Assembly (NCBI GenBank): GCA_017308135.1
Contig: JAFKFM010000008.1
Span: forward strand, 372,001-436,000
Reading direction: 5' to 3'
DNA from: Alphaproteobacteria bacterium
Lineage (GTDB): Bacteria > Pseudomonadota > Alphaproteobacteria > CACIAM-22H2
Length of the DNA: 64,000 nucleotides
In this document: positions 17,780 through 27,347 of the stretch, one piece after another
Layout: each line of letters starts with the position of its first letter
Numbering within the stretch: the first letter of the stretch is position 1
Program-made: the position numbers and the translations under genes
The notes under the pieces: generated by a model
The model's input: the letters and a program-made list of their open reading frames with translations, nothing else
Database searches by the model: none
Told to the model about the DNA's origin: nothing

Positions 17780-18154
17780 ATGTCCGCCGATCTGCAAGCG
17801 CCCGCCGCCCGCGACTGGTCAAAGTCGTTCTGGCGCGGTCTGGCGTGCAAATGCCCCGCCTGCGGCGAGGGTCCGGTTTTCGCCGGCTATCTGCGCGTGA
17901 CGCCGAAATGCGCCGCCTGCGGCGAGGCGCTCGACGATCTGCGCGCCGACGACGCCCCGCCTTATTTCACGATCTTCTTGGTCGGCCACATCATCGTACC
18001 GCTGATCCTGATCGTGGAACGCGCCTATATGCCGCCTATCTGGCTCCACATGGTGGTGTGGCTGCCGCTGACGACGCTGCTGAGCCTCGCCTTCCTGCGC
18101 CCGATCAAGGGTGCCGTGGTCGGCGTATTATGGGCGCAGCGCGAGAAACCGTAA
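17780..18154 (+). CDS. DUF983 family membrane protein
   Basis: A 124-residue protein. The N-terminal soluble part has two zinc-ribbon-like cysteine pairs, CKCPACGEG (about 23-31) and CAACGEA (about 45-51). Two membrane segments follow (about 63-82 and 90-108). That is the DUF983 layout. Its function is not established. The ATG at 17780 follows a strong AGGAG, so I reject the longer frame from 17669. It sits between rnr and the S41 peptidase, a neighbourhood common in Rhodospirillales. Confidence 0.88.
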   Translation: MSADLQAPAARDWSKSFWRGLACKCPACGEGPVFAGYLRVTPKCAACGEALDDLRADDAPPYFTIFLVGHIIVPLILIVERAYMPPIWLHMVVWLPLTTLLSLAFLRPIKGAVVGVLWAQREKP

Positions 18155-18166
18155 CGGACCCAAGAC

Positions 18167-19768
18167 ATGCGCGCCGCCTATCGCCCCTCCTCTCTGCGTA
18201 AGCCGCGTTCGCGGCTGGGGGTGTTGGCGGCGGCGCTGGTGCTGTTCGCGACCGCTTGTGCCGGCCCGCGCGAAACCGTGCGCCCCGAACAAGCGGCGGT
18301 TCCCGCGCCGCGTGCGGCCCAGGTTTCGCCCACGCAGTTCTTCCATCGCGCTTACGACGAACTCGCGGTGCGCTACATCCAGCCGATCGATATGCCCGTG
18401 CTGGCGAGCACCGGCTTGAACGGGCTGTCGAAGATCGATCAGCGCGTCGCGGTCAAACGAACTGATACGCGATTGCAGGTGATGGACGGCGCCATCGTCG
18501 CCGCGAGCTACGATCTGCCCCGGCGCGACGATGCGCTCCGCTGGGCCCAGTTGACCGCCGCCGCGATCGACTCGGCCCGCAATATTTCGCCGACATTGCG
18601 CGACACGCCGAACGAGCGCGTGTTCCGCGCGGTGATGGACGAAGCGCTCGCCCCGCTCGACGCCTATACGCGCTACGACGATCCCGACCGTGCGCGCGAC
18701 GCGCGCGCTTCGCGCGACGGATTCGGCGGCATCGGCGTGACCGTGGGGTTCGAGCAAGGCGAAGTCCGCGTCGATGCGGTGACGCCCGATTCCCCCGCCG
18801 CGCGCGGCGGCATCCGCGTGGGCGATCGTTTGGTCGCCGCCGACGGCCGCGCCTTTCTGGGCATGCCCGAGCGCGACGTGATCTCGCGTCTGCGCGGGCC
18901 GATCGGCAGCGAGGTGCGGATCGAAATTCGCCGCCCGCCGGCCGAGACGCGCAGCGAAATCAAGCTGACGCGCAGCCATATTGTGTCGCCGACGGTCACC
19001 TATCGGCGCGACGGCGATATCGCCTATTTCCGCGTGACCGGCTTCAACCAGCGCACGACCGATACGCTGACCGACGCGGTGCGCCGCGCGAAGGCCGAGA
19101 TCGGCCCGAAATTGCGCGGCGCCGTGCTCGACCTGCGCGGCAATCTGGGCGGCCTGCTCGATCAGGCGGTCGGCGTCTCCGACCTGTTCCTGGCGCGCGG
19201 CACGATCGTGTCGACGCGCGGGCGCCATCGCGGCGCGCTGCAATCGATGACGGCGCAGCAAGGCGACATCGGCGAGGACGTGCCCTTGGTCGTGCTGGTC
19301 AACGGGCAATCGGCTTCGGCGTCGGAAATCGTCGCGGCCGCGTTGCAGGATAACGGCCGCGCCGTGGTCGTGGGCACCACGTCCTTCGGCAAGGGGTCGG
19401 TCCAGACGCTGGTGCCGATGCCCAATGACGGCGAGCTCGTCATCACCTGGGCGCGCTTCCACGCCCCCACGGGCTATCCGCTGGCCGATCTGGGCGTGAT
19501 ACCGGCCGTGTGCACGTCGGGCAACGATCAGATCGCCCCGGCGCTCCAGGCGATCAACCAGGGCCGCACGACCGGCCCCGAGGTGATGGTGCGCTGGCGT
19601 GCCGCCGATCATTCGGACATGGACGGCTTGAGGCGCCTGCGCCAGATTTGCGCGCCCGAAAACGCCAACCGCGAAAGCGATCTGGGTATCGCCGAAGCGC
19701 TGCTGCGCGACCGCACTTTGTTCTCCCGCGCGCTCGAATCGGTCCAACTGGCCGCCGAGGCGCGCTGA
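18167..19768 (+). CDS. S41-family carboxy-terminal processing peptidase, probable lipoprotein
   Basis: A 533-residue serine protease of the CtpA/tail-specific group. The N-terminus is a basic signal peptide ending LFATAC, an acceptable lipobox, which suggests membrane anchoring in the periplasm. A PDZ domain (about 180-265, with GGIGVTVGFEQG and RGGIRVGDRL) is followed by the S41 core: the nucleophile serine is in NGQSASASE (about 379-387) and the general-base lysine in TSFGKGSVQ (about 405-413). Such enzymes trim the C-termini of envelope proteins and amidase regulators. It is followed by rpmG, which has its own promoter. Confidence 0.9.
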   Translation: MRAAYRPSSLRKPRSRLGVLAAALVLFATACAGPRETVRPEQAAVPAPRAAQVSPTQFFHRAYDELAVRYIQPIDMPVLASTGLNGLSKIDQRVAVKRTDTRLQVMDGAIVAASYDLPRRDDALRWAQLTAAAIDSARNISPTLRDTPNERVFRAVMDEALAPLDAYTRYDDPDRARDARASRDGFGGIGVTVGFEQGEVRVDAVTPDSPAARGGIRVGDRLVAADGRAFLGMPERDVISRLRGPIGSEVRIEIRRPPAETRSEIKLTRSHIVSPTVTYRRDGDIAYFRVTGFNQRTTDTLTDAVRRAKAEIGPKLRGAVLDLRGNLGGLLDQAVGVSDLFLARGTIVSTRGRHRGALQSMTAQQGDIGEDVPLVVLVNGQSASASEIVAAALQDNGRAVVVGTTSFGKGSVQTLVPMPNDGELVITWARFHAPTGYPLADLGVIPAVCTSGNDQIAPALQAINQGRTTGPEVMVRWRAADHSDMDGLRRLRQICAPENANRESDLGIAEALLRDRTLFSRALESVQLAAEAR

Positions 19769-19812
19769 AAACCGCAGTTAAACCCCTGAAACAAGGGCGC
19801 TTCCCCCGCGCT

Positions 19813-19840
19813 TGACATTGCGGCACAGGCGGTTATGTTC
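19813..19840 (+). promoter_or_regulatory. rpmG promoter
   Basis: A perfect -35 TTGACA (19813-19818) and a -10 TATGTT (19835-19840) are separated by 16 bases and lie about 48 bases before the rpmG start. This is among the best sigma70 matches in the window and fits a strongly expressed ribosomal protein gene. Confidence 0.7.
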
Positions 19841-19888
19841 CGCGCCCTGCCGCCCTTTCCGGGGCCACCCAATTTCGAGAACGCGATC

Positions 19889-20056
19889 ATGGCAAAGTCC
19901 AAGCAACTGCTCATCAAGCTCAACAGCACCGCGGACACGGGTTACTACTACGTGACCCAGAAGAACCCGCGTAAGACCACGGAGAAGCTTGAGCTGCGCA
20001 AATACGACCCCGTCGCGCGCAAGCACGTCGTGTTCAAGGAAGGCAAGATCAAGTAA
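19889..20056 (+). CDS. rpmG: 50S ribosomal protein L33 (zinc-independent type)
   Basis: A 55-residue protein of the large ribosomal subunit, beginning [19 protein letters not shown]. The [31 protein letters not shown] pattern is typical of L33. No cysteine is present, so this is the C-minus form that does not bind zinc. The ATG at 19889 is chosen over an upstream in-frame ATG at 19835, which lies in the promoter -10 box. A strong terminator follows. Confidence 0.97.
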   Translation: MAKSKQLLIKLNSTADTGYYYVTQKNPRKTTEKLELRKYDPVARKHVVFKEGKIK

Positions 20057-20093
20057 CTCGCGGCCTTCGGGCCCGCGTTTACTTTCTTCGCGT

Positions 20094-20132
20094 AAAAGCC
20101 GGGACCGTCCCTGACGGCCCGGCTTTTCGTTT
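20094..20132 (+). terminator. Rho-independent terminator after rpmG
   Basis: AAAAGCCGGG-A-CCGTC pairs with GACGGCCCGGCTTTT with one bulged A and a three-base loop, followed by a T-rich run (CGTTTGT). Confidence 0.8.
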
Positions 20133-20145
20133 GTGGCGCTCCGAC

Positions 20146-20173
20146 TTCGTTATATTCTTATGAACATAACGAA
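20146..20173. promoter_or_regulatory. 28-bp near-perfect palindromic operator
   Basis: The two 14-base halves match at 12 of 14 positions. The outer arms TTCGTTAT and ATAACGAA are perfect complements and the centre contains TTC-N4-GAA. It ends 13 bases before the TSUP start (20187) and covers the expected promoter/leader. The TTC-N4-GAA core is reminiscent of ArsR/SmtB-type sites, but no regulator gene is adjacent, so the binding protein is unknown. Confidence 0.6.
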
Positions 20174-20186
20174 GGAATCCCGTTCG

Positions 20187-20975
20187 ATGACGACGACCAG
20201 AAATGCGCCGAGCGCGATCGGCAGCGGCGCGCTGATCGGCGTTCTCGGCGGGTTGATCGGCCTGGGCGGCGCGGAATTCCGCCTTCCGCTGCTGATCGGC
20301 TATTTTCGTTTCGCGGCGCTCGAAGCCGTTATCGTCAATAAGGCGACGAGTTTGATCGTCGTCCTGACGGCGCTCCCATTCCGGGCGGAAACGATTCCAT
20401 TCTCCGCGATCGCCGAGCGTTGGGATGCGATCCTTGCTTTACTGCTGGGATCGCTTCCCGGCGCTTGGCTCGGCGCCGGATGGGCGACGCGTTTGCGGTC
20501 GGCGGCCCTTCATAAGGTCATCGCGATCATGCTGATCGCGATCGCGGCGATATTGCTGTTCGGCCACGAGGCGACCGCATTCGGGCAAATGCCGCTTCCG
20601 GACGGATACCGCATGTCGATCGGGGTCGCCGCCGGTTTCGGCATCGGCGTCGTCGCCGCGCTTTTGGGCGTTGCAGGCGGCGAATTGCTGATTCCGACCT
20701 TGATTCTACTGTTCGGCGCGGACGTAAAACTCGCCGGCAGTCTTTCCCTGGTCGTCAGCCTGCCGACCATGCTGGTCGGCTTCGCGCGATATAGCCGCGA
20801 TCAGACCTTCTCGGTATTGGGCCGAAACCGCGGCTTCGTTTTTTACATGATGGGCGGTTCCATTCTGGGAACCTTCATCGGCGGCTACATGCTGGGGAGC
20901 GTGCCCGGCAACGTGCTGCTGCCGTTCCTCGCCGTCTTGCTGATTCTGTCCGCCGCGAAAATGTGGCGGCACTGA
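20187..20975 (+). CDS. TSUP (TauE/SafE) family permease
   Basis: A 262-residue polytopic membrane protein from ATG 20187 (AAGGA ribosome site ten bases upstream; an in-frame ATG at 20160 lies inside the palindrome). It shows the duplicated TSUP layout: a first GGLIGLGGAEFRLPLL block (about 21-36) and a second ALLGVAGGELLIPTLIL block (about 156-172). Members move sulfite, sulfoacetate, thiosulfate or related anions; which one is not visible. It has its own palindromic control site and is isolated between the rpmG terminator and pleD, so it is probably a stand-alone regulated gene. Little similarity to the first TSUP gene by eye. Confidence 0.85.
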   Translation: MTTTRNAPSAIGSGALIGVLGGLIGLGGAEFRLPLLIGYFRFAALEAVIVNKATSLIVVLTALPFRAETIPFSAIAERWDAILALLLGSLPGAWLGAGWATRLRSAALHKVIAIMLIAIAAILLFGHEATAFGQMPLPDGYRMSIGVAAGFGIGVVAALLGVAGGELLIPTLILLFGADVKLAGSLSLVVSLPTMLVGFARYSRDQTFSVLGRNRGFVFYMMGGSILGTFIGGYMLGSVPGNVLLPFLAVLLILSAAKMWRH

Positions 20976-20985
20976 CCACGGCGGC

Positions 20986-22368
20986 TCACGCCTCCGGTGG
21001 GCCTTCGACGCGATTGCGCCCGCCTTGCTTGGCGCGATAAAGCGCCTCGTCCGCCGCGCGGATCAGATCGGGCAGATCGCTCAAGCCGCCATCCGTCGCC
21101 GAGACGCCGACCGATATCGTCACCTCGACGCCGTCGTCTTTGCCGTCGATCGAGATACGTTCGGCGGCCACTTTGCTGCGCAAGCGTTCGCCCACCATGC
21201 GGCCGATCTTCGCATCGGCCTCCGGCATCACGACCAGGAATTCCTCGCCGCCCCAACGCGCGACGGTGTCGAACGGGCGCAGATTGCGTTGCAGACGATT
21301 GGCGACGACGCGCAACGCCTCGTCGCCCGCCAGATGGCCGTAGGTGTCGTTGACCGTCTTGAAATGGTCGATATCGATCATCAACAACGCCAAGGGCCGG
21401 CGCGAATGCGCCGCGCGCTGCACGAGGCTGGACAGATGCGCTTCCATATAGCGCCGGTTATGCAGGCCCGTCAGCGCGTCGGTCAGCGCCAGCGCCATGT
21501 TGCGTTCGAAATTGGCGCGCAGCGCGTCCATATAGCGCTTGCGGCGGATTTGAGTGCGCACGCGCGCGACCAATTCGTTGGGCTCGATCGGCGTCAGCAG
21601 ATAATCGGTGACGCCCAGATCGAGCGCCTTGGCCAAACGCGGATCGTCGCCGTCGTCGAGCACCGCGACCAAGGGCACGTTGCGCGCGCGCTCGCTCGCC
21701 CGCAATTCCGCGCAGAGGCGCAGGCCGTCGGTCTTGCGCATCAGCGTATTGACCAGCAGCGTGTCGCACGTGCCGCTTTCCGCCAGCGCGCGCGCCGCAC
21801 CGGCATCGGCGACGAGTTCGACCGTCGAGTTGTCGCCCGCGACCGCCTTGCCCAGCGTGCGCGCCAAGCCCGGCATGTCGTCGACGACGCAGATCTTGGC
21901 GTTGGTGACGGGCAATTCGCGCTCGACCGTATCGGCGCCATCGGGCATGTCGAATTGGCCCGATGTCACGGAGCGCAGGCGCCATTCGTCGCCCAACATT
22001 TTCAAGCGGACCAACGAACGTATCCGCGCGTAAAGCGCCAAATCGCGCACCGGCTTGGTCAGGAAATCGTCGGCGCCGCTTTCGATGCCGCGCAAGCGGT
22101 CTTCGGCGGCGGACAAGGCCGTGACCATCACGACCGGAACATGGCGTGTGCGCTTGTCCGCCTTCAGGCGGCGGCAAACTTCGAAACCGTCCATGCCCGG
22201 CATCATGACGTCGAGCAGCACGATGTCGGGCGGGTCAGCGATCGCCTTTTCCAGCGCCTCGGGCCCGGAAAACGCCGTCGCGACGTTGAAATACTCGGCC
22301 GTCAGCCGCGCTTCGAGCAGCTTGACGTTCGGCAGGAGATCATCGACGACCAGGACCCGGGCTGACAT
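20986..22368 (-). CDS. pleD: PleD-type response regulator diguanylate cyclase
   Basis: 460 residues: receiver 1 (1-~120), receiver 2 (~150-270), and a GGDEF domain (~290-460). Receiver 1 has its phosphoacceptor Asp in DIVLLDVMMPGMDG. In receiver 2 the equivalent position reads LLVNTLMRKTDG, with Asn for Asp, so it is an adaptor domain that cannot be phosphorylated. The catalytic loop is GGEEF (373-377) and the product-inhibition I-site RPFD lies at 364-367, nine residues before it. It would make c-di-GMP when phosphorylated. It follows divK after 16 bases, the usual alphaproteobacterial operon controlling the motile-to-stalked type of transition. Confidence 0.95.
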   Translation of the reverse strand: MSARVLVVDDLLPNVKLLEARLTAEYFNVATAFSGPEALEKAIADPPDIVLLDVMMPGMDGFEVCRRLKADKRTRHVPVVMVTALSAAEDRLRGIESGADDFLTKPVRDLALYARIRSLVRLKMLGDEWRLRSVTSGQFDMPDGADTVERELPVTNAKICVVDDMPGLARTLGKAVAGDNSTVELVADAGAARALAESGTCDTLLVNTLMRKTDGLRLCAELRASERARNVPLVAVLDDGDDPRLAKALDLGVTDYLLTPIEPNELVARVRTQIRRKRYMDALRANFERNMALALTDALTGLHNRRYMEAHLSSLVQRAAHSRRPLALLMIDIDHFKTVNDTYGHLAGDEALRVVANRLQRNLRPFDTVARWGGEEFLVVMPEADAKIGRMVGERLRSKVAAERISIDGKDDGVEVTISVGVSATDGGLSDLPDLIRAADEALYRAKQGGRNRVEGPPEA

Positions 22369-22384
22369 TCCGGTACCGTTCCGG

Positions 22385-22750
22385 TCAGTTCAGAAAGCGC
22401 TGAACGGTTTCCAGGAACTTGGCGACCGAAATCGGCTTGGCGATATAGGCCTCGCACCCGCCCTGGCGGATCTTGTCTTCGTCGCCCTTCATCGCGAAAG
22501 CCGTCACCGCGACGACCGGAATCGCGCGCAATTCCGGGTCTTCCTTCAGCCATTTGGTGACTTCCAGCCCCGAAACTTCCGGCAGCTGAATATCCATCAA
22601 AATCAGATCCGGGCGCTTCTGACGCGCGATCTTCATCGCCTCGATCCCGTCTTTGGTCTGCAGGGTCGCGTAGCCATGCGCCTCCAGCAGGTCGTGAAAG
22701 AGCTTCATATTGAGCTCGTTATCTTCGACGATCAGGACGGTCTTCGACAT
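22385..22750 (-). CDS. divK: Single-domain response regulator DivK
   Basis: A 121-residue stand-alone receiver domain. Acidic pocket VEDNE near the N-terminus, phosphoacceptor Asp in [13 protein letters not shown] (about 53), Thr in VAVTAFAM and Lys in YIAKPIS are all present. In Caulobacter relatives DivK carries cell-fate information between PleC and DivJ and controls CtrA; here it precedes pleD on the same strand. The ATG at 22750 is chosen over an upstream in-frame start at 22807 because the extra 19 residues are not part of a receiver fold. Confidence 0.93.
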   Translation of the reverse strand: MSKTVLIVEDNELNMKLFHDLLEAHGYATLQTKDGIEAMKIARQKRPDLILMDIQLPEVSGLEVTKWLKEDPELRAIPVVAVTAFAMKGDEDKIRQGGCEAYIAKPISVAKFLETVQRFLN

Positions 22751-22860
22751 GGAGGGGCTCGCGAGCGCGTTCGCTTCAAGGTATAGAGGCGGCGTATGGT
22801 TTAGCACGGCAATCGGGCGGCGTAAAACCCGCCCGGAGCCCCAAATCGCACGGCGGTAGA

Positions 22861-23772
22861 ATGCGTTACGGAATCGATCTGGGCGGCACCAAAACCGAGC
22901 TGGCGGCGTTGAGCGACGACGGTACGATCGTCCATCGCGAGCGCGTCCCCAGCCCCAAAGGCGATTATCGCGCGACGGTCGAGGCGATCGCCGGGCTGGT
23001 CGAACGGGCGGAGGCCAAAACTGGCCAGCGCGGCAGCGTCGGTGTCGGTATACCGGGAACCATCTCGCCGGTCTCGGGTTTGGTTAAGAACGCGAATTCG
23101 ACGTGGCTGATCGGCCACCCCTTGGACCGCGACCTGTCCGAACGTCTCGGCCGCCCGGTGCGCCTGGCCAACGACGCCGACTGCTTCGCGCTGTCGGAAG
23201 CGTCGGACGGGGCCGCGGCCGGCGCGCGCTCGGTTTTCGGGGTCATCATCGGCACGGGCGTGGGCGGCGGGTTGGTCTTCGAAGGACGGCCGGTCGGCGG
23301 GCCCAATGCGATCGCCGGCGAATGGGGCCATAATCCCCTGCCCGCGATGCGCGTGATCGACGGGCTGGACGAACGCCCCGGCCCGCAATGCTATTGCGGC
23401 CATACGGGGTGTATCGAAACCTATCTGTCGGGTGGTGCGCTCGCCGCCGATCATCTTCGGTATACCGGCAAGAAAATGTCGGCCGAGGAAATCGTCGCCG
23501 CCGATCTCGCCGGCGACAAAGAAGCCGACGCCACGATGCGCCGCTATATTGACCGGCTGGGCCGGGCCCTGGCGACCATCGCCAATATCTTCGATCCCGA
23601 AACCATCGTGCTGGGCGGCGGCCTGTCGAACGCCGCGCGGCTTTATCGCGATGTGTTGCCGGTGATGAAGGCGCATACGTTCACGGACGAGCTCGTCACC
23701 AAGCTCGTCCGCAACAAACACGGCGATTCCAGCGGCGTGCGCGGGGCGGCGTGGCTGTGGCCCGCCGCCTGA
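22861..23772 (+). CDS. ROK-family sugar kinase (fructokinase-like)
   Basis: A 303-residue cytoplasmic kinase. The N-terminal phosphate loop [14 protein letters not shown] (4-17), the [29 protein letters not shown] block (about 137-165) with the catalytic Asp in ANDADCFAL (about 102-110), and the ROK zinc site formed by His in GHNPLP plus CYCGHTGC (about 178-185) are all visible. Overall pattern is closest to Mak-type fructokinases. It phosphorylates a hexose with ATP; fructose is the likely but unproven substrate. No sugar transporter or regulator is next to it. Confidence 0.88.
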   Translation: MRYGIDLGGTKTELAALSDDGTIVHRERVPSPKGDYRATVEAIAGLVERAEAKTGQRGSVGVGIPGTISPVSGLVKNANSTWLIGHPLDRDLSERLGRPVRLANDADCFALSEASDGAAAGARSVFGVIIGTGVGGGLVFEGRPVGGPNAIAGEWGHNPLPAMRVIDGLDERPGPQCYCGHTGCIETYLSGGALAADHLRYTGKKMSAEEIVAADLAGDKEADATMRRYIDRLGRALATIANIFDPETIVLGGGLSNAARLYRDVLPVMKAHTFTDELVTKLVRNKHGDSSGVRGAAWLWPAA

Positions 23773-23791
23773 CGCGCATGCGCCGATCGCG

Positions 23792-24490
23792 TCAGAACCG
23801 GTAGCCGATCCCAGCGCCGAACACCCACGGATCGAGCTTCACGTCGTCGACGCGCAAGCCCGTCGCCGGGTTCAGATTCACCGTCGCCTCGGTCTTCAGG
23901 AAGATCTTCTTCACGTCGACATTCAGCGACCACGGGCCGGTCGTCAGCACGTCCACGCCCGCCTGCAACGCCCAGCCCCAATTGTTCTTGAGCTTGAGGC
24001 CGTTGAAGTTCGCCACGTCCGGCTCGACGTTGTAGAAGAACGTGTAATTCACGCCCGCACCGAAATACGGGCTGAAAGTCGATTTCGGCAGCGGGTGATA
24101 TTGCAACGTCAGCGTCGGCGGCAAAACGCCGACATTGCCGAGCTTGGTGCCGTTGTTGAACGACGGCGCGCCGACACTCAGCTTATGCCGTGTCGTGGCC
24201 GCGATCAGCTCGAACGCGATGTTCGACGTGACGAAATAGCTGAAATCGATTTCGGGCGCCGCGGCATCATCGACGCGTTCCAGCGTCGAGGCCTTCGCCC
24301 CCGTCGTCGCGTTGTTGACCGGCCGCGCGCCGTTGTCCGGCACCACCGCGATGCCACGCACACGAACGTTGAAATCGCCCGCCTGCTTGCCGCGAATTTC
24401 TTGGGCGCCGGCCCCCGCCGCCGCCAGAAGAACGATCGACGCCGCCGTCACGGCCAGCATCTTCGTCGTGTTCAGAACTTCTTTGCGCAT
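23792..24490 (-). CDS. OmpW-family outer membrane protein
   Basis: A 232-residue beta-barrel protein, starting at ATG 24490 after a GGAGG box. The first ~29 residues are a signal peptide (ends GAGAQE). The mature sequence shows OmpW hallmarks: DFNVRVRGIAVVPDNGA near the N-terminus, PPTLTLQYHPLPKSTFSPYFGAGVNYTFF in the middle, and the terminal GAGIGYRF with aromatic C-terminal residue for barrel assembly. OmpW forms a small eight-strand barrel for hydrophobic molecules. The gene converges with the ROK kinase gene. Confidence 0.92.
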   Translation of the reverse strand: MRKEVLNTTKMLAVTAASIVLLAAAGAGAQEIRGKQAGDFNVRVRGIAVVPDNGARPVNNATTGAKASTLERVDDAAAPEIDFSYFVTSNIAFELIAATTRHKLSVGAPSFNNGTKLGNVGVLPPTLTLQYHPLPKSTFSPYFGAGVNYTFFYNVEPDVANFNGLKLKNNWGWALQAGVDVLTTGPWSLNVDVKKIFLKTEATVNLNPATGLRVDDVKLDPWVFGAGIGYRF

Positions 24491-24650
24491 AACCCCTCCG
24501 CTTCGCGCTGACTTCACTCTCGACCGCGCGGCGGACTCCCCGCGCGGCGACGCGAATCAACGTCTCACGGAATTCACTTTCAGAAAGTGTGCAATCTTGC
24601 CGCAGGCGCGTGGACGCGCGCCGGGCGTTGCACCAAATCAACAGTGAAAT

Positions 24651-25436
24651 TCAGCAGCGCGGTTTGGGCAATGCTTCCAGGCGTTCGAGTTTCGCCTTCA
24701 TCGTGAACTCGGGATACTCGAACGTGTAGTCGCCCGCCACACCGTTATCGAGCATCCGCATCGACGTTTCGTATTGCGGCGTGCCGGTCTTGTCGTCGGG
24801 ATTGAAATAAGCCATGCGCACGCGGAACGCCGGGCGCTTGCCGATCTCGGGCGTTTGCGCGCCGATCAGCATCTGCCCCGGCTGCTTGTCGGTGAAGATC
24901 GCGGTCACGTCGAGCGCCCCGTCCAGCGTGGCGCCATCGAAAACGGCGCGCAGAATCACGCGCTCCCCGCCCTCGGCGAGATTGAGCAGCAGCAGCGCAT
25001 GCGCGGTCGGGAACATCGTGCCCGGCGGCAATTCCATCTCGGTCTCGGGCTCGGTGAAGACCGCCTTGCCGCCCTTGTCGGGATCGAGCGTCGCGCGGCC
25101 TTTCAATTCCTCGACGACCTGACCGTCGCGCGCCGTGCGCAAGGTGAAGCGATAGGACGTGCCGTCCTTGGATTCGAACGACGAGAACAGGATGTCGCTT
25201 TCGGTCGTCCCCTCCTCGGCCGTCGTCATCGTGAACCGCATGCGCTGGTTGAGGGTATAACCCTCGCACATTTCCGCCCAGTCGATGACCAACGCGCCCT
25301 CGAGCGCGCCCACCTGCCCCTTGTTGTCGCCCAGCGACAACGAATACGCCGCGCGATGGGGGGCAAGGCTTTGCGCCGCCGCCATGCCCGGCAGGAACCC
25401 GATCAGGGCCGCAACGAACGCGAATAGAAGGCGCAT
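24651..25436 (-). CDS. EipB-family (DUF1849) cell-envelope integrity protein
   Basis: 261 residues with a signal peptide of about 22 residues (ending AAAQ). The mature part matches the DUF1849/EipB spiral beta-barrel: APHRAAYSLSL, the CEGYTLNQRM segment and FEYPEFTMKAKLERL near the end. Two cysteines only are obvious in the conserved places, C57 and the final residue C261, matching the single disulfide known for Brucella EipB. EipB maintains the envelope in alphaproteobacteria by an unclear mechanism. The start ATG 25436 follows a GGAG box. Confidence 0.9.
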   Translation of the reverse strand: MRLLFAFVAALIGFLPGMAAAQSLAPHRAAYSLSLGDNKGQVGALEGALVIDWAEMCEGYTLNQRMRFTMTTAEEGTTESDILFSSFESKDGTSYRFTLRTARDGQVVEELKGRATLDPDKGGKAVFTEPETEMELPPGTMFPTAHALLLLNLAEGGERVILRAVFDGATLDGALDVTAIFTDKQPGQMLIGAQTPEIGKRPAFRVRMAYFNPDDKTGTPQYETSMRMLDNGVAGDYTFEYPEFTMKAKLERLEALPKPRC

Positions 25437-25526
25437 GGGGACTCCGGAAAACGGGGGGAATGCCGAATGACCCGACATTCCCCGAACAATATGGCGTTTT
25501 CCGGACCGGTTATCCAGGTACCGGGG

Positions 25527-27317
25527 TCAATCCTTCTTTTTGACCGGCGGCAGATCCGGCTTGATGTGCAGCTCCTTCAACCGGATCGGATCGACCGAGT
25601 TGGGGGCCTGCATCAACAGATCGACGGCGCCCTGGGTCATCGGGAAGGCGACGACTTCGCGGATATTTGGCTCGTCCGCCAGCAGCATAACGATGCGGTC
25701 GATACCGGGGGCCGAGCCGCCATGCGGAGGGGCCCCGAACTTGAACGCGTTGAGCATGCCGCCGAACCGGCTTTCGACGTCGGCTTGGCTATAGCCCGCG
25801 ATCTCGAACGCCTTGTACATGATTTCCGGCAAGTGATTGCGGATCGCCCCCGACGAGAGTTCGACGCCGTTGCAAACGATGTCGTACTGATACGCCTTGA
25901 TCTCCAGCGGATCCTTGGTCGTCAGCGCTTCCAGACCGCCTTGCGGCATCGAGAACGGGTTGTGGCTGAACTCGATCTTGCCGGTGTCTTCGTTGAGCTC
26001 GTACATCGGGAAATCGACGATCCAGCAGAAGCGGAATTCGCCTTCCTTGATGAGCTCCAGCTCCTCGCCCAGCTTCTTGCGCGCGGCCCCCGCGAGCTTC
26101 GCGGCGGCGAGCTTCTTCTTGTCGGCGACGAAGAACACCGCATCGCCCGCCCCTACGCCCGCCAGCGTCTTCAACTTCGCGAGGCGTTCGTCGTTCAGGA
26201 ACTTGGCGATCGGGCCTTTGGCCGTATCGCCTTCGAACACGATATAGCCGAGGCCCGGGGCACCTTCGCTTTGCGCCCAGGCGTTCATCTTGTCGAAGAA
26301 GGAGCGCGGGCGATCGGCAGTCTTGGGGGCCGGAATGGCGCGCACCACGCCGCCGCCCGCGACGATACCGGCGAACACTTTGAAGTCGGAGCCTGCGAAG
26401 ACCTCGCCCACATCGGCGATCACCAGCGGGTTACGCAGATCGGGCTTGTCGGAGCCGTATTTCAGCATCGCATCGTCGAAGGCGATGCGCGGGAATGGCG
26501 GCTTGGTGACCTTGCGGCCCTTCGAGAATTCGTCGAACACGCCGCCGAGCACGGGCTCGATCGCCGCGAACACGTCGTCTTGCGTGACGAAGCTCATTTC
26601 GAAATCGAGCTGGTAGAACTCGCCGGGCGAACGGTCGGCGCGCGCGTCTTCGTCGCGGAAGCACGGCGCGATCTGGAAATAGCGATCAAAGCCCGAGACC
26701 ATCAGCAGCTGCTTGAATTGCTGCGGGGCCTGCGGCAGCGCGTAGAACTTGCCCGGATGCAGGCGCGACGGCACCAGATAGTCGCGCGCCCCTTCGGGCG
26801 ACGACGAGGTCAGGATCGGCGTCTGGAATTCGGTGAAGCCCTGATCGATCATGCGCCGGCGGATCGACGCGATGACCTGCGAGCGCAGCACGATATTGGC
26901 GTGCAAACGCTCGGTACGCAGATCGAGGAAGCGATATTTAAGCCGCATTTCCTCGGGGTAATCGCCTTCTTGCGCGACCTGGAACGGCAGCACTTCCGAG
27001 GCCGATTGCAGCAACGCGGCTTCGATGCGTACTTCGATTTCGCCGGTCGGCAGCTTCGGGTTCACGGTCGAGGGCTCGCGCGCCACGACCTTGCCGGTCA
27101 GCGTCACCACGCTTTCGGGGCGGAAGGCTTCGACCGTTTTGAACGCCGGGTTTTCGGTATCGAGCACGAATTGCGTGATGCCGTAATGGTCGCGCAAATC
27201 GACGAACAGGAGATTGCCGTGGTCGCGCTTGCGGTGGACCCAGCCCGACAGGCGAACCTGGGCGCCCACATCCGTGGCGCGCAATTGACCGCAAGTATGC
27301 GAACGGTAGGCGTGCAT
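25527..27317 (-). CDS. aspS: Aspartyl-tRNA synthetase
   Basis: Class II synthetase that charges tRNA-Asp. 596 residues: N-terminal OB anticodon domain ([22 protein letters not shown], about 20-41), class II core with motif 2 ([20 protein letters not shown]), the bacterial GAD insertion (about 295-410), and motif 3 near the end ([14 protein letters not shown]). The ATG at 27317 is supported by a perfect AAGGAG site; the frame extends further upstream but without one. No gatCAB or asnS is in the window, so whether it is discriminating cannot be judged here. It is divergent from rnd. Confidence 0.97.
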   Translation of the reverse strand: MHAYRSHTCGQLRATDVGAQVRLSGWVHRKRDHGNLLFVDLRDHYGITQFVLDTENPAFKTVEAFRPESVVTLTGKVVAREPSTVNPKLPTGEIEVRIEAALLQSASEVLPFQVAQEGDYPEEMRLKYRFLDLRTERLHANIVLRSQVIASIRRRMIDQGFTEFQTPILTSSSPEGARDYLVPSRLHPGKFYALPQAPQQFKQLLMVSGFDRYFQIAPCFRDEDARADRSPGEFYQLDFEMSFVTQDDVFAAIEPVLGGVFDEFSKGRKVTKPPFPRIAFDDAMLKYGSDKPDLRNPLVIADVGEVFAGSDFKVFAGIVAGGGVVRAIPAPKTADRPRSFFDKMNAWAQSEGAPGLGYIVFEGDTAKGPIAKFLNDERLAKLKTLAGVGAGDAVFFVADKKKLAAAKLAGAARKKLGEELELIKEGEFRFCWIVDFPMYELNEDTGKIEFSHNPFSMPQGGLEALTTKDPLEIKAYQYDIVCNGVELSSGAIRNHLPEIMYKAFEIAGYSQADVESRFGGMLNAFKFGAPPHGGSAPGIDRIVMLLADEPNIREVVAFPMTQGAVDLLMQAPNSVDPIRLKELHIKPDLPPVKKKD

Positions 27318-27347
27318 CGCGTCGAATCTCCTTTGAAAATCGGGCGT

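Noticed and set aside
18128-19747. A 539-codon open frame antisense to the S41 peptidase gene
   Set aside because: Shadow of the peptidase; the sense frame has signal peptide, PDZ and catalytic motifs, the antisense frame has none.
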